From positions 106,917 through 170,916 of the forward strand of contig CAZXYS010000003.1 of the NCBI GenBank assembly GCA_964645005.1: a stretch of DNA of 64,000 nt. The letters run 5' to 3'. A model generated the notes under the pieces. That model did no database searches and was not told the origin of the DNA. It saw only the letters and a list, made by a program, of their open reading frames with translations. Positions within the stretch are counted from its first letter, which is position 1; the number at the start of each line of letters is the position of its first letter. The position numbers and the translations under genes are program-made. This DNA comes from CAZXYS01 sp964645005. GTDB lineage: Bacteria > Bacteroidota > Ignavibacteria > Kapaibacteriales > UBA2268. Shown here in pieces: positions 26,387 to 36,367 of this stretch.

Positions 26387-26941
26387 TTATAACTGGCTAA
26401 AAGACTGCCACCAGTCAAAATGTTCTTTGCAATTAAGGTATTCATCATAGAATATGCGGTCTGACAGGCGGAATCTTGCATAATTCTCGATATTCTCAAT
26501 GGCATTTTGGATAGAAGCTTCACTTTGTAAATTATTATCCGCCCAGTGCTTCATAATTGCAGGTGTGCACAGAATACCAGTATTAGGATAGTTTTCTCTT
26601 ATCAATTTTATTGCTTTTCGATCATCCGTCGCGATAGACCATCCTCTGTTAATGCCGATTGCAATAGTTTCTGCTTCGCCGTCATCAAGTCTTTGAGCAA
26701 ATTCAATGAATAAGAAATATTCTTCCTCATTAATCTCAGTTCTTTGGAAAACTCCTTGTAAAATATATGTTTCCAAATCTAAAGGTTGCTTTTTACCGGA
26801 ATTATAGTAATAGTTTGATTCGCTTATAACTAATCGAGCAAGCATCTTTTGCTGCATCATACTCTGAAAAATCGAGGAATGATAACCTGAGCAATATATG
26901 TTAATCAGAGTAGAACTATCGTAAATCACAGTATCATTCAT
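26387..26941 (-). CDS. PIN-domain-like ribonuclease (DUF3368-like), putative toxin
   Basis: 184 residues. The N-terminal YDSSTLINIY (Asp8) matches the first PIN acidic residue. LDDGEAETIAIGINRG carries the central acidic cluster, and SIATDDRKAIKLI supplies the next aspartates, as in DUF3368/COG2405-type PIN proteins that cleave RNA. The start codon overlaps the stop of the upstream XRE/ImmA-like gene by 4 bases, the tight coupling typical of antitoxin-toxin pairs. A role as toxin or nuclease effector is inferred from family and context. Confidence 0.8.
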   Translation of the reverse strand: MNDTVIYDSSTLINIYCSGYHSSIFQSMMQQKMLARLVISESNYYYNSGKKQPLDLETYILQGVFQRTEINEEEYFLFIEFAQRLDDGEAETIAIGINRGWSIATDDRKAIKLIRENYPNTGILCTPAIMKHWADNNLQSEASIQNAIENIENYARFRLSDRIFYDEYLNCKEHFDWWQSFSQL

Positions 26942-28158
26942 TGCAAACGGTCTTTCACCTCATTTTTTATTTCCAATTCATTGTTAAGCATATCCGGGAT
27001 GATTCCTTCGGTATCATCGGTAATCCTGTCGGCGGCTCTACGCGCATCTAATCTATCGACCCTCAGATATTTGGCAAACTGTCCTTCACTTATTAGATCT
27101 TCCTTAAACGCCTCCACCGCAAGAATTTGATATCTGACCGGCATTGGTTCTATCTTTTGTTCAAGTTCCAGTCCAAGCTGCTTCTGTGCGCCGCGGATTT
27201 TCCAGCCGCTATTTTTGATTCTGTCCCAGGTGCCGGGATTCAGCTTTTCGAGATTCTCGAGACGCAGCGCCATAGCGTGCACCGAAACACCGAAATAATG
27301 AGCCATAATGCAAAGATCCATCGGGGTAAAGCTGTCCTTCTCAAGATAAATATCGGTGAATTTACGAATAACGGATTCCCGCGGCATCAAAAACTGCGAA
27401 GCAAAATTATCGGCAAATCTTTCCTTTTTTATGTGATATTTTTTTGCCTCATCAATAAGCTGGATCTCATTTATGTATCGGTCAGTAGTCAGGAAATGCG
27501 CGCAGCCGTGAGCAAGCGAAAACAACTGCCTCTCAGGGGGATGTATGATATTGACAGCAAAGCAGCCGCCGGCTTGCTCATCGAAATGATACATCTCGGA
27601 AATTTTATTCGGCAGATTCATAAAGAAAATCCTCAGCCCTACTTCATTTTCAAGGATTTCCGCCAGATTCTTGACGGGATTATTTCCCAACATCAGGCGA
27701 GATCTTTCCTGTTCCGCCAATCTTTCGGCAGCCATTTCAAGTTGCAGCTTAGTGTAATCGAATTGTGCGGGATAATTTTTCCTCAACGGATGATTGGTAA
27801 TTTTCTCTAACTCAAGGTAATCCCTAATAAGATTTTCGAAAGTGAAAATAGTCTCATTCATAGCTTCATCATATTGCACCCCGGAATTTTTCGGCGCGCG
27901 GAACTGCACGGCAAATGATTCAAGCTCGGTTTCCTTCCCGAGCAGGTCATTCAGACTTACTTCGTAAAGCTTCGCAAGATTTACCAATTCATCAGGCTTT
28001 ACCTTTCTCTCGCCTTTTTCGATAGACACGAGGGTAGTCCTTGCAATACCCAGATGAAGAGCGGCATCTTCCTGCCGCAAGCCTTTGTTCCGGCGGGCTT
28101 TTAAGAGTTTCTGCCCGAGGGTGAGGGGGTTGATGGTTTCTATATTTAAGTTGTCCAT
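26938..28158 (-). CDS. XRE HTH plus ImmA/IrrE-like (COG2856) protein with altered active site
   Basis: 406 residues in three parts. An N-terminal XRE helix-turn-helix (LLKARRNKGLRQEDAALHLG, residues ~15-75) comes first. The ImmA/IrrE metallopeptidase-like domain follows, centred on FSLAHGCAHFL near residue 220, with FADNFASQFLMPRE downstream. The C-terminal ~100 residues are helical. The canonical HExxH reads H-G-C-A-H, so the catalytic Glu is missing while both His ligands remain. It probably binds DNA and represses its own operon, sensing through the ImmA-like domain, and controls the coupled PIN protein. It is the sole likely antitoxin for that gene. Confidence 0.88.
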   Translation of the reverse strand: MDNLNIETINPLTLGQKLLKARRNKGLRQEDAALHLGIARTTLVSIEKGERKVKPDELVNLAKLYEVSLNDLLGKETELESFAVQFRAPKNSGVQYDEAMNETIFTFENLIRDYLELEKITNHPLRKNYPAQFDYTKLQLEMAAERLAEQERSRLMLGNNPVKNLAEILENEVGLRIFFMNLPNKISEMYHFDEQAGGCFAVNIIHPPERQLFSLAHGCAHFLTTDRYINEIQLIDEAKKYHIKKERFADNFASQFLMPRESVIRKFTDIYLEKDSFTPMDLCIMAHYFGVSVHAMALRLENLEKLNPGTWDRIKNSGWKIRGAQKQLGLELEQKIEPMPVRYQILAVEAFKEDLISEGQFAKYLRVDRLDARRAADRITDDTEGIIPDMLNNELEIKNEVKDRLQ

Positions 28159-28374
28159 AGCTATTTTGATATTATTATTATGTAATTATACCACAAAAAA
28201 CGACAATGTCATATTATTATTATCTTTAATCTGACAATCAAATACAATGTTATCTTTTCACATTTTCCCAAAATTTCTTATCTTGTAATCATTAATTATT
28301 GGGAGAAATGACATCTCTCATTACCTCTTTCCTATTGATAATTAGAAGCTTATAATAAATTTGGGAGATATTTT

Positions 28375-28821
28375 ATGATACTAAAGATTAACAAAGAAGA
28401 AAAAGAATTCACCGGCGATCCGCAAATGCCGCTGCTGTGGGCGCTGCGCGATATTTTCGATATGACAGGCACTAAGTACGGCTGCGGGGTCGGTATCTGC
28501 GGAACCTGCGTAGTACTGGCAGACGGCGAGCCGATTCGCTCATGCATAATGCCGGTTTCCGCTGTTGCCGGAAGGAAGATCACTACTATTGAAGAACTTA
28601 ACGCTGACGGCGCACACGCTCTGCAGAAAGCGTGGGAGCAGATAGGCGTTTCCCAATGCGGTTACTGCCAGCCGGGACAGATTTTGACTGCCGCAGCGCT
28701 GCTGGAGAATAATCCTAACCCGGCGGAAAATGAAATTGACGCGGCATTGAAGGATAATATCTGCAGGTGCGGCGCTTACCAGAAAATTCGTGAAGCTATA
28801 CAAATCGCGGCGGGAGGTTAA
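28375..28821 (+). CDS. [2Fe-2S] small subunit of xanthine oxidase-family hydroxylase
   Basis: 148 residues with a plant-ferredoxin-type [2Fe-2S] site (YGCGVGICGTCVVLADGEPIRSC) and the second helical [2Fe-2S] site (CGYCQPGQ and DNICRCGAY), as in isoquinoline 1-oxidoreductase (IorA)-type small subunits. It relays electrons from the molybdopterin centre of the partner subunit, whose ATG lies 1 base past this stop. It has no export signal of its own, so co-export with the Tat-signalled large subunit is likely. No FAD subunit is present, as usual for the IorAB branch; a cytochrome acceptor is inferred. Confidence 0.95.
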   Translation: MILKINKEEKEFTGDPQMPLLWALRDIFDMTGTKYGCGVGICGTCVVLADGEPIRSCIMPVSAVAGRKITTIEELNADGAHALQKAWEQIGVSQCGYCQPGQILTAAALLENNPNPAENEIDAALKDNICRCGAYQKIREAIQIAAGG

Positions 28822-28822
28822 T

Positions 28823-31180
28823 ATGGGAAACAAGAATAAAACTTCGATCTCAAGGCGTAAATTCGTTATCGGCGCGGCTATCACAAGCGGCGGGATACTC
28901 TTCAATATTTTTCCTTCGATATCAAAATATAATAAACTATTTGGAAAAGGTGAAAGCGGTGAAATCCAGAAATTCGAGCCAAATATCTGGATTAGTATAG
29001 ATACCGATAACAGCGTAACGGTGACAGTTCCCCGTTCGGAAATGGGACAGGGCGTCAGGACATCATTTGCCATGACCGCTGCCGACGAACTGGATACCGA
29101 TTGGAAATATGTCTCAGTCATTCAGGCTGTCGGCGATAGGAAGTACGGAAATCAGACTACCGGCGGAAGTACAAGCACACGCTACCTTTTCGACACTTTG
29201 AGAAATGCCGCCGCCGCCGCGAGAAAGATGTTCATACAGGCGGCTGCGAGAGAATGGAATGTGGATGAATCGAAATGCAAAACCGAAGCGGGAAAAGTGC
29301 TGGAAATTGGCGGCAGCAGAAGCTTCACTTATGGTGAATTGACGGAAAAAGCTGCGGAATTGCCTGTACCGCCGGAAGGAGCGTACAACCTGAAATCGAA
29401 AGACAACTATACAATAATGACTGAGCCGCACAGCCATATAGACGAACCGGATATTGTCAGCGGAAAGGCGATATTTGGAATGGATGTTCGGTTACCGGAG
29501 ATGAAATATGCCGTCATAGCAAGACCGCCGAAATTAGGCGCGACTGTTAAGTCTTATGACGATACTGCTTGTCTGAATGTCACAGATGTTATTGGAACAC
29601 ATCAGCTTCCCAATGGAATTGCGGTAGCGGCTAATAATTCGTGGGCGGCGATTCAGGGCAGGAAAGCTTTGAAGATAGAATGGAATGACGGTCCCAACGC
29701 AGATCTAAATTCTGAGAAGATCAGTTCCGAACTGCATGATAAGATTGGCACGCTGCCTGACTTGCCCGGTAACACAGCCAAATCGACGACCGCGGTTTAT
29801 GAAGTCCCTTTTCTTGCACATGCGACGATGGAACCAATGAACTGTACTGCGCATTATAAGGGTGACAGTGTAGAAGTGTGGGCGCCAACGCAATCAGCCC
29901 AGGACGCTAGGAACAGAGCGGCTCAGGAAGCAGGGGTCAACCCTGCTAATGCCACCTGTCATGTAACCTTACTAGGCGGCGGCTTTGGCAGGAGGCTCAA
30001 TACTGACTTTATAGCCGATGCAGTAAGAGTTTCCAAAGCTATGAACATGCCGGTAAAAGTCTTCATGACACGGGATGACGACATGAAAAATGATTTTTAC
30101 AGGGATGCAAGTGTTCATGCACTAAAAGGTGGTATTGGCGCTGATGGCAGGATAAATGGCTGGATTCATAAAGCAATATATTCGGGCGCCGGCGCTTCAA
30201 TTTCGCCGCCTTATGATATTCCCGAGCCTGACAATAGCAGAGTTAATACCAATTTGCCTGTGCCTACCGGCGCTTGGCGCTCTGTAAGTTATACTCAGGT
30301 TATTTACGCCAATGAATCTTTTATAGATGAACTGGCGCATCTCGCAGGCGAAGATCCATACGAATTCAGAATAAAGCATACTACAAATTCCCGTCTGAAG
30401 AATGTTTTGACCGAAGTTGCCGACAAGGCTGGTTGGAACGATCCGCTGCCTGATCGACATGGCAAAGGTATAGCTTGCTTCCATGGTTATGACGGATATG
30501 TAGCGCATGTCGTAGAAGTATCCGTCAATGAACAAGGAAAACTTAAGGTTGAAAGAATAGTCACAGTTGTAGATACGGGAATAGCTATTAATCCACGAAA
30601 TATCGAGAATCAGATAATCGGCGCAGCTATCGATGGGCTCTCTACTGCCATAAAAGCGGAGATCACACTTGACGAGGGCGCCATTGTACAGACAAACTAT
30701 TCTAATTACGAATGGTTTCGTATGAACGAAATACCCAAAAACGAGGTACACATAATGCCCCAGGGCGACAGACCGAGCGGTATGGGCGAGTTGGGCTTCC
30801 CAAGTGTGACGCCCGCCCTCTGCAATGCGATCTATGAAGCCGCAGGTGTAAGGGTAAGAACGTTACCTATTTCAAAAATAGATCTGACCGGCGTTGAAGA
30901 TAAGGGATATAATGAACCTCTTGAAAAAATTGATATTTATCCGAATCCTTTCAAGAGGTCGTTCACGATAGAAGGCGAGTTGAAAAATAATTTCAGCCCT
31001 GCATTGGAGTTAAGTTTCGCAAATATTTTGGGGACTGAGGTTCATCACACAAAAATAAATCTCAACGGCAGCGGGAGATTTTCCGAGAAAATAGAATTCC
31101 CGGAAACGCCGGCAGGCATGTATTTCGCGTCCATTAACACTGGCAAGACTGCGTTTACAAAAAGGATAATAAAAGAATAA
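28823..31180 (+). CDS. Molybdopterin large subunit (IorB-like) with Tat signal and type IX sorting domain
   Basis: 785 residues from ATG 28823, chosen because GGGAGG precedes it and because residues 8-15 (SISRRKFVIG) then form a twin-arginine signal. The core has the aldehyde/isoquinoline oxidoreductase motifs PRSEMGQGVRTSF, VTLLGGGFGRRLNTDF, TGAWRSVSYTQ and the catalytic-Glu segment SGMGELGFPSV near residue 655. After the core, residues ~703-785 (IDIYPNPFKRSF, TPAGMYFASI) are a Por C-terminal sorting domain, not part of this enzyme family. The enzyme is thus predicted to leave the cytoplasm folded through Tat and then cross the outer membrane by type IX secretion. The substrate is unknown, probably an N-heterocycle or aldehyde. 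Confidence 0.93.
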   Translation: MGNKNKTSISRRKFVIGAAITSGGILFNIFPSISKYNKLFGKGESGEIQKFEPNIWISIDTDNSVTVTVPRSEMGQGVRTSFAMTAADELDTDWKYVSVIQAVGDRKYGNQTTGGSTSTRYLFDTLRNAAAAARKMFIQAAAREWNVDESKCKTEAGKVLEIGGSRSFTYGELTEKAAELPVPPEGAYNLKSKDNYTIMTEPHSHIDEPDIVSGKAIFGMDVRLPEMKYAVIARPPKLGATVKSYDDTACLNVTDVIGTHQLPNGIAVAANNSWAAIQGRKALKIEWNDGPNADLNSEKISSELHDKIGTLPDLPGNTAKSTTAVYEVPFLAHATMEPMNCTAHYKGDSVEVWAPTQSAQDARNRAAQEAGVNPANATCHVTLLGGGFGRRLNTDFIADAVRVSKAMNMPVKVFMTRDDDMKNDFYRDASVHALKGGIGADGRINGWIHKAIYSGAGASISPPYDIPEPDNSRVNTNLPVPTGAWRSVSYTQVIYANESFIDELAHLAGEDPYEFRIKHTTNSRLKNVLTEVADKAGWNDPLPDRHGKGIACFHGYDGYVAHVVEVSVNEQGKLKVERIVTVVDTGIAINPRNIENQIIGAAIDGLSTAIKAEITLDEGAIVQTNYSNYEWFRMNEIPKNEVHIMPQGDRPSGMGELGFPSVTPALCNAIYEAAGVRVRTLPISKIDLTGVEDKGYNEPLEKIDIYPNPFKRSFTIEGELKNNFSPALELSFANILGTEVHHTKINLNGSGRFSEKIEFPETPAGMYFASINTGKTAFTKRIIKE

Positions 31181-31228
31181 ACAGAATCAAATTTTTGTAC
31201 AGAAATTAAATAGATCTTCAAAATTATT

Positions 31229-32752
31229 TTACTCCTCCGTCGAGGTCTTTGTTTGTACTTCTTCGATTGGTATGGGGTAGTGTCCGTCGAAGCAGGCTGT
31301 GCAATAGCCTATACCGTTATCGTAGGGGACTGCTTCGAGCATTTTTTCTTTTGAGAGGTAATGCATTGTATCTACGTTAAGCGCTTTGCCAATATCATCT
31401 TCAGTATCGTAGTAATTCGCTATAAGTTCTTCGCGGCTGGGAAAGTCCATTCCGTAATAACATGGATACTTGATAGGAGGGGAGGTCACCCGGAAATGCA
31501 CCTCCTGTGGATTGGCTTCTCTAATAAGTTTTATCAGCGCTTTGGAAGTAGTTCCGCGTACCACGGAATCATCTACCACTACAATATTCCGATTCTCAAG
31601 GACACCTTTTACTGTGTTGAACTTGACTTTCACTTTGAATTCGCGGTTGTCCTGACCGGGGGCTATAAATGTTCTGCCGACATAATGGCTTCTGATGAGT
31701 CCGATTTCGTAAGCTGTGGGTGAGTATTCCTTGTCATTGACCCGTGCATAGCCGAGAGTAGCTGTATTTCCGCTGTCAGGTACGGATATTACGGTGATCT
31801 TTTCATCTCCCGTACTTACTACAGGGCTTTCAATAGCAAGATGTTTCCCTAACTTCCGGCGCACTTTGTCAACATTATGCCCGAAAACCTTGCTGTCCGG
31901 GCGGGAAAAATAAATGTACTCAAATATGCAGTGCTTTGCTTCCGGGGTTTGATCCCATATTTTGTAGGACCGTGTCTTGCCGGTTTCGATAGTATTTCTG
32001 TTTATCACTACTATTTCATTATTTTTCACTGATCGGATATATTCTGCATTGATGATGTCGAATGCACAGGTTTCGGAAGCAGCGCAATAGGCGTATTTCT
32101 CGCCGGCTTTGACTCTACCAATGTTCAGGGGGCGGACGCCGTGCGGATCTCTTGCAGCTATAAGCGAGTCCTTGGTCAGAATCACAAGCGAATATGCCCC
32201 GTGAGCTATTCTTAGAGCTTCACGAACCTGATCGATTAACTCCTTTTTCTTACTGTGGGCAATAAGATGCAGGAAAATTTCCGTATCCGTAGTGGTCTGG
32301 AAAATAGCGCCTTCCTGTTCCAGTTTTTCCCTAAGCGATATAGTATTTGTCAAATTGCCGTTATGGGAAATCGACAATATTCCGCTGTGGTAATTCATGT
32401 TGAATGGCTGGATATTAGCTCTCAGTGCAGAGCCCATAGTCGAATAGCGCGTATGTCCTATAGCTGAATCGCCTTTAAGAACATCCGTCAGTATTAACGG
32501 ATCGGAGAATACATCGAGAACGAGCCCCTGTCCTTTGTAATAGGCGAATCTTTTCTTATTCTTTTTTTCATCAGTGTAAAAAGATGTGATTCCGGCAGCC
32601 TCCTGTCCGCGGTGCTGAAGGGCATGCAGCATGTAGTAAGTCATGAAGGAAGCCTGCGGATGGTTGTAAATTCCTACTACTGCGCAATTTGAGCGAGGCT
32701 TATCTATTTCTTCTTTATGGCTCTGACACTTTTCTTTATTACAATTCAACAT
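31229..32752 (-). CDS. purF: Amidophosphoribosyltransferase
   Basis: PurF makes 5-phosphoribosylamine, the first committed step of purine synthesis. The nucleophilic Cys is residue 23 (SNCAVVGIYNHP), after a 22-residue propeptide that should be removed. Glutaminase motifs (HALQHRGQEAAGI, GHTRYSTMG) and the PRPP loop IVVVDDSVVRGTTSKAL are intact. Cysteines in AKHCIFEY, KYPCYYGM and the pair YCTACF match the four [4Fe-4S] ligands of the Bacillus-type enzyme, indicating oxygen-sensitive regulation or maturation. It is a single gene, convergent with the molybdenum hydroxylase. Confidence 0.96.
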   Translation of the reverse strand: MLNCNKEKCQSHKEEIDKPRSNCAVVGIYNHPQASFMTYYMLHALQHRGQEAAGITSFYTDEKKNKKRFAYYKGQGLVLDVFSDPLILTDVLKGDSAIGHTRYSTMGSALRANIQPFNMNYHSGILSISHNGNLTNTISLREKLEQEGAIFQTTTDTEIFLHLIAHSKKKELIDQVREALRIAHGAYSLVILTKDSLIAARDPHGVRPLNIGRVKAGEKYAYCAASETCAFDIINAEYIRSVKNNEIVVINRNTIETGKTRSYKIWDQTPEAKHCIFEYIYFSRPDSKVFGHNVDKVRRKLGKHLAIESPVVSTGDEKITVISVPDSGNTATLGYARVNDKEYSPTAYEIGLIRSHYVGRTFIAPGQDNREFKVKVKFNTVKGVLENRNIVVVDDSVVRGTTSKALIKLIREANPQEVHFRVTSPPIKYPCYYGMDFPSREELIANYYDTEDDIGKALNVDTMHYLSKEKMLEAVPYDNGIGYCTACFDGHYPIPIEEVQTKTSTEE

Positions 32753-32927
32753 GATTATTATATAAGTTTTTCAAAAAAAAATTAAATTTAATAAAAATCC
32801 GTTTATCTGCCTAAATTTTTATTTATTTGTATCATCTAATAATCACTATTAAAAAGAACAAATTTTAGGAAAATTTAGAAACGTAGTAATCTTAAATTAT
32901 ATTTTACAATTATAAGTACTAATAAAC

Positions 32928-34211
32928 ATGAATATTTACGGCATAATAATATTATCAGCTATAATAATCAGCTTCATTTTGGATGTCGCCGGCGATTATT
33001 TAAACTTGAAAAATCTCAAACCGGAATTGCCGGATGAATTCAAAGATACCTTCGATCAGGATAAATACCGTAAATCACAGGAATACACAAGAACGAAGAC
33101 CCGTTTCGGCTTTTATTCCACTGTGTTTTCGCTTATAGTGTTTCTTGTATTTTGGTTTGCAGGCGGATTCAACTGGCTGGATCAGTACGTATCAGCGATC
33201 ACGGATTTAACTATTTACAGGGGCTTGATTTATATTGGAATTTTAATGCTGGCACAGATGGTGATTTCAATGCCCTTCAGCATTTATTCCACTTTTGTTA
33301 TCGAGGAAAAATTCGGATTTAATAAAACCACCACGAAAACATTCATCCTCGACACGCTTAAATCCATACTTTTGGCTATAGTAATCGGTGGTCCTTTAAT
33401 TGCCGCAGTGCTGTATATTCTTGATACGACAGGTAATTACGCATGGCTGTATGGCTGGGGGGCAGTTACTTTGATAACGATTGTCCTGCAATATCTGGCT
33501 CCTACTGTTATTATGCCGCTTTTCAATAAATTTGAGCCCCTTGAAGACGGCGAATTGAAGTATTCAATTATGTCTTTCGCCAGAAAAGTAAATTTCCCCT
33601 TGAAAAATGTCGTTGTCATGGATGCCTCGAAGCGCTCGACAAAATCCAATGCATTTTTCACCGGTTTCGGCAAAAACAGACGGATAGCTCTTTTCGACAC
33701 ATTAATTAAGAAAATGGGCGTAAAAGAATTGACTGCTGTGCTGGCTCATGAAATCGGTCATTACAAAAAGAAGCATGTTTTCACGGGAATGGCGATTAGC
33801 ATTGTTCACCTTGGTATTTTATTCTTCCTTTTACAGATCTTCCTTACTCATGAGGGATTATACCAAGCATTCTACATGGATAAAATGGAAATATATACCG
33901 GCTTACTGTTCTTCGGCATTCTATATTCACCGGTGGAAGAGCTTCTGTCGATATTTATGAATATGCGCTCCCGAAAAAATGAATACCAGGCTGACAGATT
34001 CGCCGCAGAGAATTACGGAGAACCTGAAAAGTTAATATCCGCACTAAAAAAACTCTCTTCGGATAATCTTACTAATCTTACTCCACATCCATTCTATGTC
34101 AAAATGAATTATTCACACCCTCCTGTGCTGGAAAGAATAAGCACATTAAGAGAGATAGAGCAGGAAATTGAGAAAGAAACGGAAGAAAAGAGTTATTCTG
34201 AGTCCAAGTGA
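32928..34211 (+). CDS. Ste24/CAAX-type M48 metalloprotease
   Basis: 427 residues. The N-terminal half has several transmembrane helices with the Ste24-type segment SIYSTFVIEEKFGFNKTT. The zinc motif LAHEIGHYKKKH near residue 275 and the distal ligand segment NEYQADRFAAENYG follow. This matches M48A (Ste24 endopeptidase) rather than HtpX in length and N-terminal domain. Bacterial homologues act in membrane protein quality control. The gene is monocistronic, with an AT-rich 175-base region upstream. Confidence 0.94.
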   Translation: MNIYGIIILSAIIISFILDVAGDYLNLKNLKPELPDEFKDTFDQDKYRKSQEYTRTKTRFGFYSTVFSLIVFLVFWFAGGFNWLDQYVSAITDLTIYRGLIYIGILMLAQMVISMPFSIYSTFVIEEKFGFNKTTTKTFILDTLKSILLAIVIGGPLIAAVLYILDTTGNYAWLYGWGAVTLITIVLQYLAPTVIMPLFNKFEPLEDGELKYSIMSFARKVNFPLKNVVVMDASKRSTKSNAFFTGFGKNRRIALFDTLIKKMGVKELTAVLAHEIGHYKKKHVFTGMAISIVHLGILFFLLQIFLTHEGLYQAFYMDKMEIYTGLLFFGILYSPVEELLSIFMNMRSRKNEYQADRFAAENYGEPEKLISALKKLSSDNLTNLTPHPFYVKMNYSHPPVLERISTLREIEQEIEKETEEKSYSESK

Positions 34212-34343
34212 ACATCCATTTCTTTAATAAATTATTGTTTTATTGTTTATCCCAAAAACTCAAAATATTTCGACTGGTAAAATCCTTTGAGATTATTTCT
34301 GCTTTTTGTATCTTGCCTTTTTTAACAAAGGAAAAATAAGAAA

Positions 34344-36284
34344 ATGAAAAAAACGATTACTATTATTCTGAGTTTATTTTTCACCATCATTTTAACCTCG
34401 GCTGGTTATTCACAGGAAACGGGCAGCTTCAATAAAACTATTGTATTCATGGGTGAAAACAGAACTATCTCGTTCTATGTACCAACTGATTATAATGCTG
34501 AAAATCAATACAGGCTAATGGTTTGTCTCCATGGTTTGGGCGACAACAGCACAAATTTCAGGAATGCTCTCATAAGTGCGCGAAATTGGAATAACCTTAT
34601 GCCGGATATGATTTTTGCATGCCCGGATGGTGGTGACGACAGAAGCAGAGATTTCTATGCTCCTGAAGGCGACGAAGAATTGATCGCAGAGACTATCAAC
34701 TGGGTGGAACAGAATTATAATATTAATATGGAAAAGATTTACCTCGAAGGTTTTTCCCTCGGTGGTAGAAGCGCTCTTAAATACGGACTTGACAACCCTG
34801 ATGTATTCGCCGGACTCATGCTGAATACTCCCGCGGCTCAAGGACATCTTGATGCTATGAACGACCCCAATGCGGGCTTGATTTATAATTATGCCAATGC
34901 TCCGAAAATACCAATAGCTATAATCCATGGAACTGAGGATATGGCTTATATCAACCCTGATATGATTATCTATGAAAAGTTAATCGAAAATAATGGTCCT
35001 GTCAAGAGATATTTTGTTCAGGATATGGGACACAATATTCCCGGAAGCAACGTAACAAATGATGCAATGGATTTTCTAGATAATCCAATTAGGAATCAAT
35101 ATGATATTCATTTGTTTTACATAGAAACTCCTGAAAGGACATGCTCTCCAACAACAAAAGCAATTTGTAAAATTAGGAATATTGGCTCCGATACTATCAA
35201 AACTATCACTTTTTCTTATTCATTAAATGGTGACGAACAAGAATATTCATGGACTGGAGAATTATCTTCCTTTGACTACACGGAAATTGAATTACCGGAA
35301 ATGACCCTTGAAGAAGGTAATAATGATTTAAACGTGGATATATCGAGTCTTAACTCGGATATTCAGGATGAAGTGCCGGATAATAATAATGATAATGCTG
35401 TAATTAATCTTTATAATACAGGTATATCCCTGCCATTATCAGAAGGTTTCGAAGGTGAATCATATCCTCCTGACGATTGGGTGCTAAATCAGTCAGGTGC
35501 ACTATTTACATGGCTGCCTGATAACGAAACCAAAAAAGACGGACAATATTCTATTTTTTCATTCAATACCATACTGTTTTTCTATACACTTGGATCTCGC
35601 GAAGAAATAATGACACCCGTACTCGACCTTTCAACTATTGAAAAACCCGCAATCAAATTTGACATGGCTTATAATTATTATAAATACACTCCGCCTTATT
35701 TTAATCAAGATACTGAATTTACAGATACTCTCGAAATTTCAATTTCTACTGATTGCGGCGAAACCTTTGAAGTTATCTACAAAAAATACGGGCATGAACT
35801 GGCTACGGCTGATGAACCTATAACCAATGTTTTAAATTTGCAAGATGCCTTTTTCGAACCAACCAATGCTCAATGGAGATGGGAACAGATAAAACTTGGC
35901 GATTATGCTGATGCTGCCAACGCCGTAATAAAGTTTACTTACATTTCAGGACAGGGCGGTAATATCTATGTAGACAACATCAAAGTAGAAGAAGAAAGCG
36001 CTAATTCTGTTAAAGCGCAGCCTGTTATAGCAGATGTATTTTCAATATATCCGAATCCTGCATCGAGCAAAACTCAATTATCAGTACAACCTGCTAAAAC
36101 ATCGGAAATACAAATCTCAATATATGATCTTAACGGAAACGAGGTACGGAGAATTCATAACGGATTACTTTCAAATGAACAATACAAATTCTTCATTAAA
36201 ACAGAACAATTATCTTCAGGTTCTTATTTCATTCGTTTATCAAGTGCTGAGGGCACTGCCACCAGGAAGTTATTGATTGATTAA
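34344..36284 (+). CDS. Secreted esterase/feruloyl-esterase-like protein with type IX sorting domain
   Basis: 646 residues with a signal peptide (residues 1-23, ending AGYSQE). The N-terminal ~230 residues are an alpha/beta hydrolase: MVCLHGLGDNSTNF (oxyanion region), nucleophile motif YLEGFSLGGRS and a terminal HGTEDMAY/MGHNIPG supplying Asp and His. It resembles PHB-depolymerase/LpqC-type esterases. A CARDB-like module, a MAM/jelly-roll-like module and an 80-residue Por sorting domain (IYPNPASSKTQL, IYDLNGNEVRRI) follow. It is probably exported to the cell surface or medium to release esters from polymers. The substrate is not determinable. Confidence 0.9.
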   Translation: MKKTITIILSLFFTIILTSAGYSQETGSFNKTIVFMGENRTISFYVPTDYNAENQYRLMVCLHGLGDNSTNFRNALISARNWNNLMPDMIFACPDGGDDRSRDFYAPEGDEELIAETINWVEQNYNINMEKIYLEGFSLGGRSALKYGLDNPDVFAGLMLNTPAAQGHLDAMNDPNAGLIYNYANAPKIPIAIIHGTEDMAYINPDMIIYEKLIENNGPVKRYFVQDMGHNIPGSNVTNDAMDFLDNPIRNQYDIHLFYIETPERTCSPTTKAICKIRNIGSDTIKTITFSYSLNGDEQEYSWTGELSSFDYTEIELPEMTLEEGNNDLNVDISSLNSDIQDEVPDNNNDNAVINLYNTGISLPLSEGFEGESYPPDDWVLNQSGALFTWLPDNETKKDGQYSIFSFNTILFFYTLGSREEIMTPVLDLSTIEKPAIKFDMAYNYYKYTPPYFNQDTEFTDTLEISISTDCGETFEVIYKKYGHELATADEPITNVLNLQDAFFEPTNAQWRWEQIKLGDYADAANAVIKFTYISGQGGNIYVDNIKVEEESANSVKAQPVIADVFSIYPNPASSKTQLSVQPAKTSEIQISIYDLNGNEVRRIHNGLLSNEQYKFFIKTEQLSSGSYFIRLSSAEGTATRKLLID

Positions 36285-36367
36285 TAAATGGTTTTAAAGA
36301 CTCATTTCGATGTTCCTTCATCTTTTCATTGAAGGAACATCGGATATCTAAAAAATACCGATTCGAT

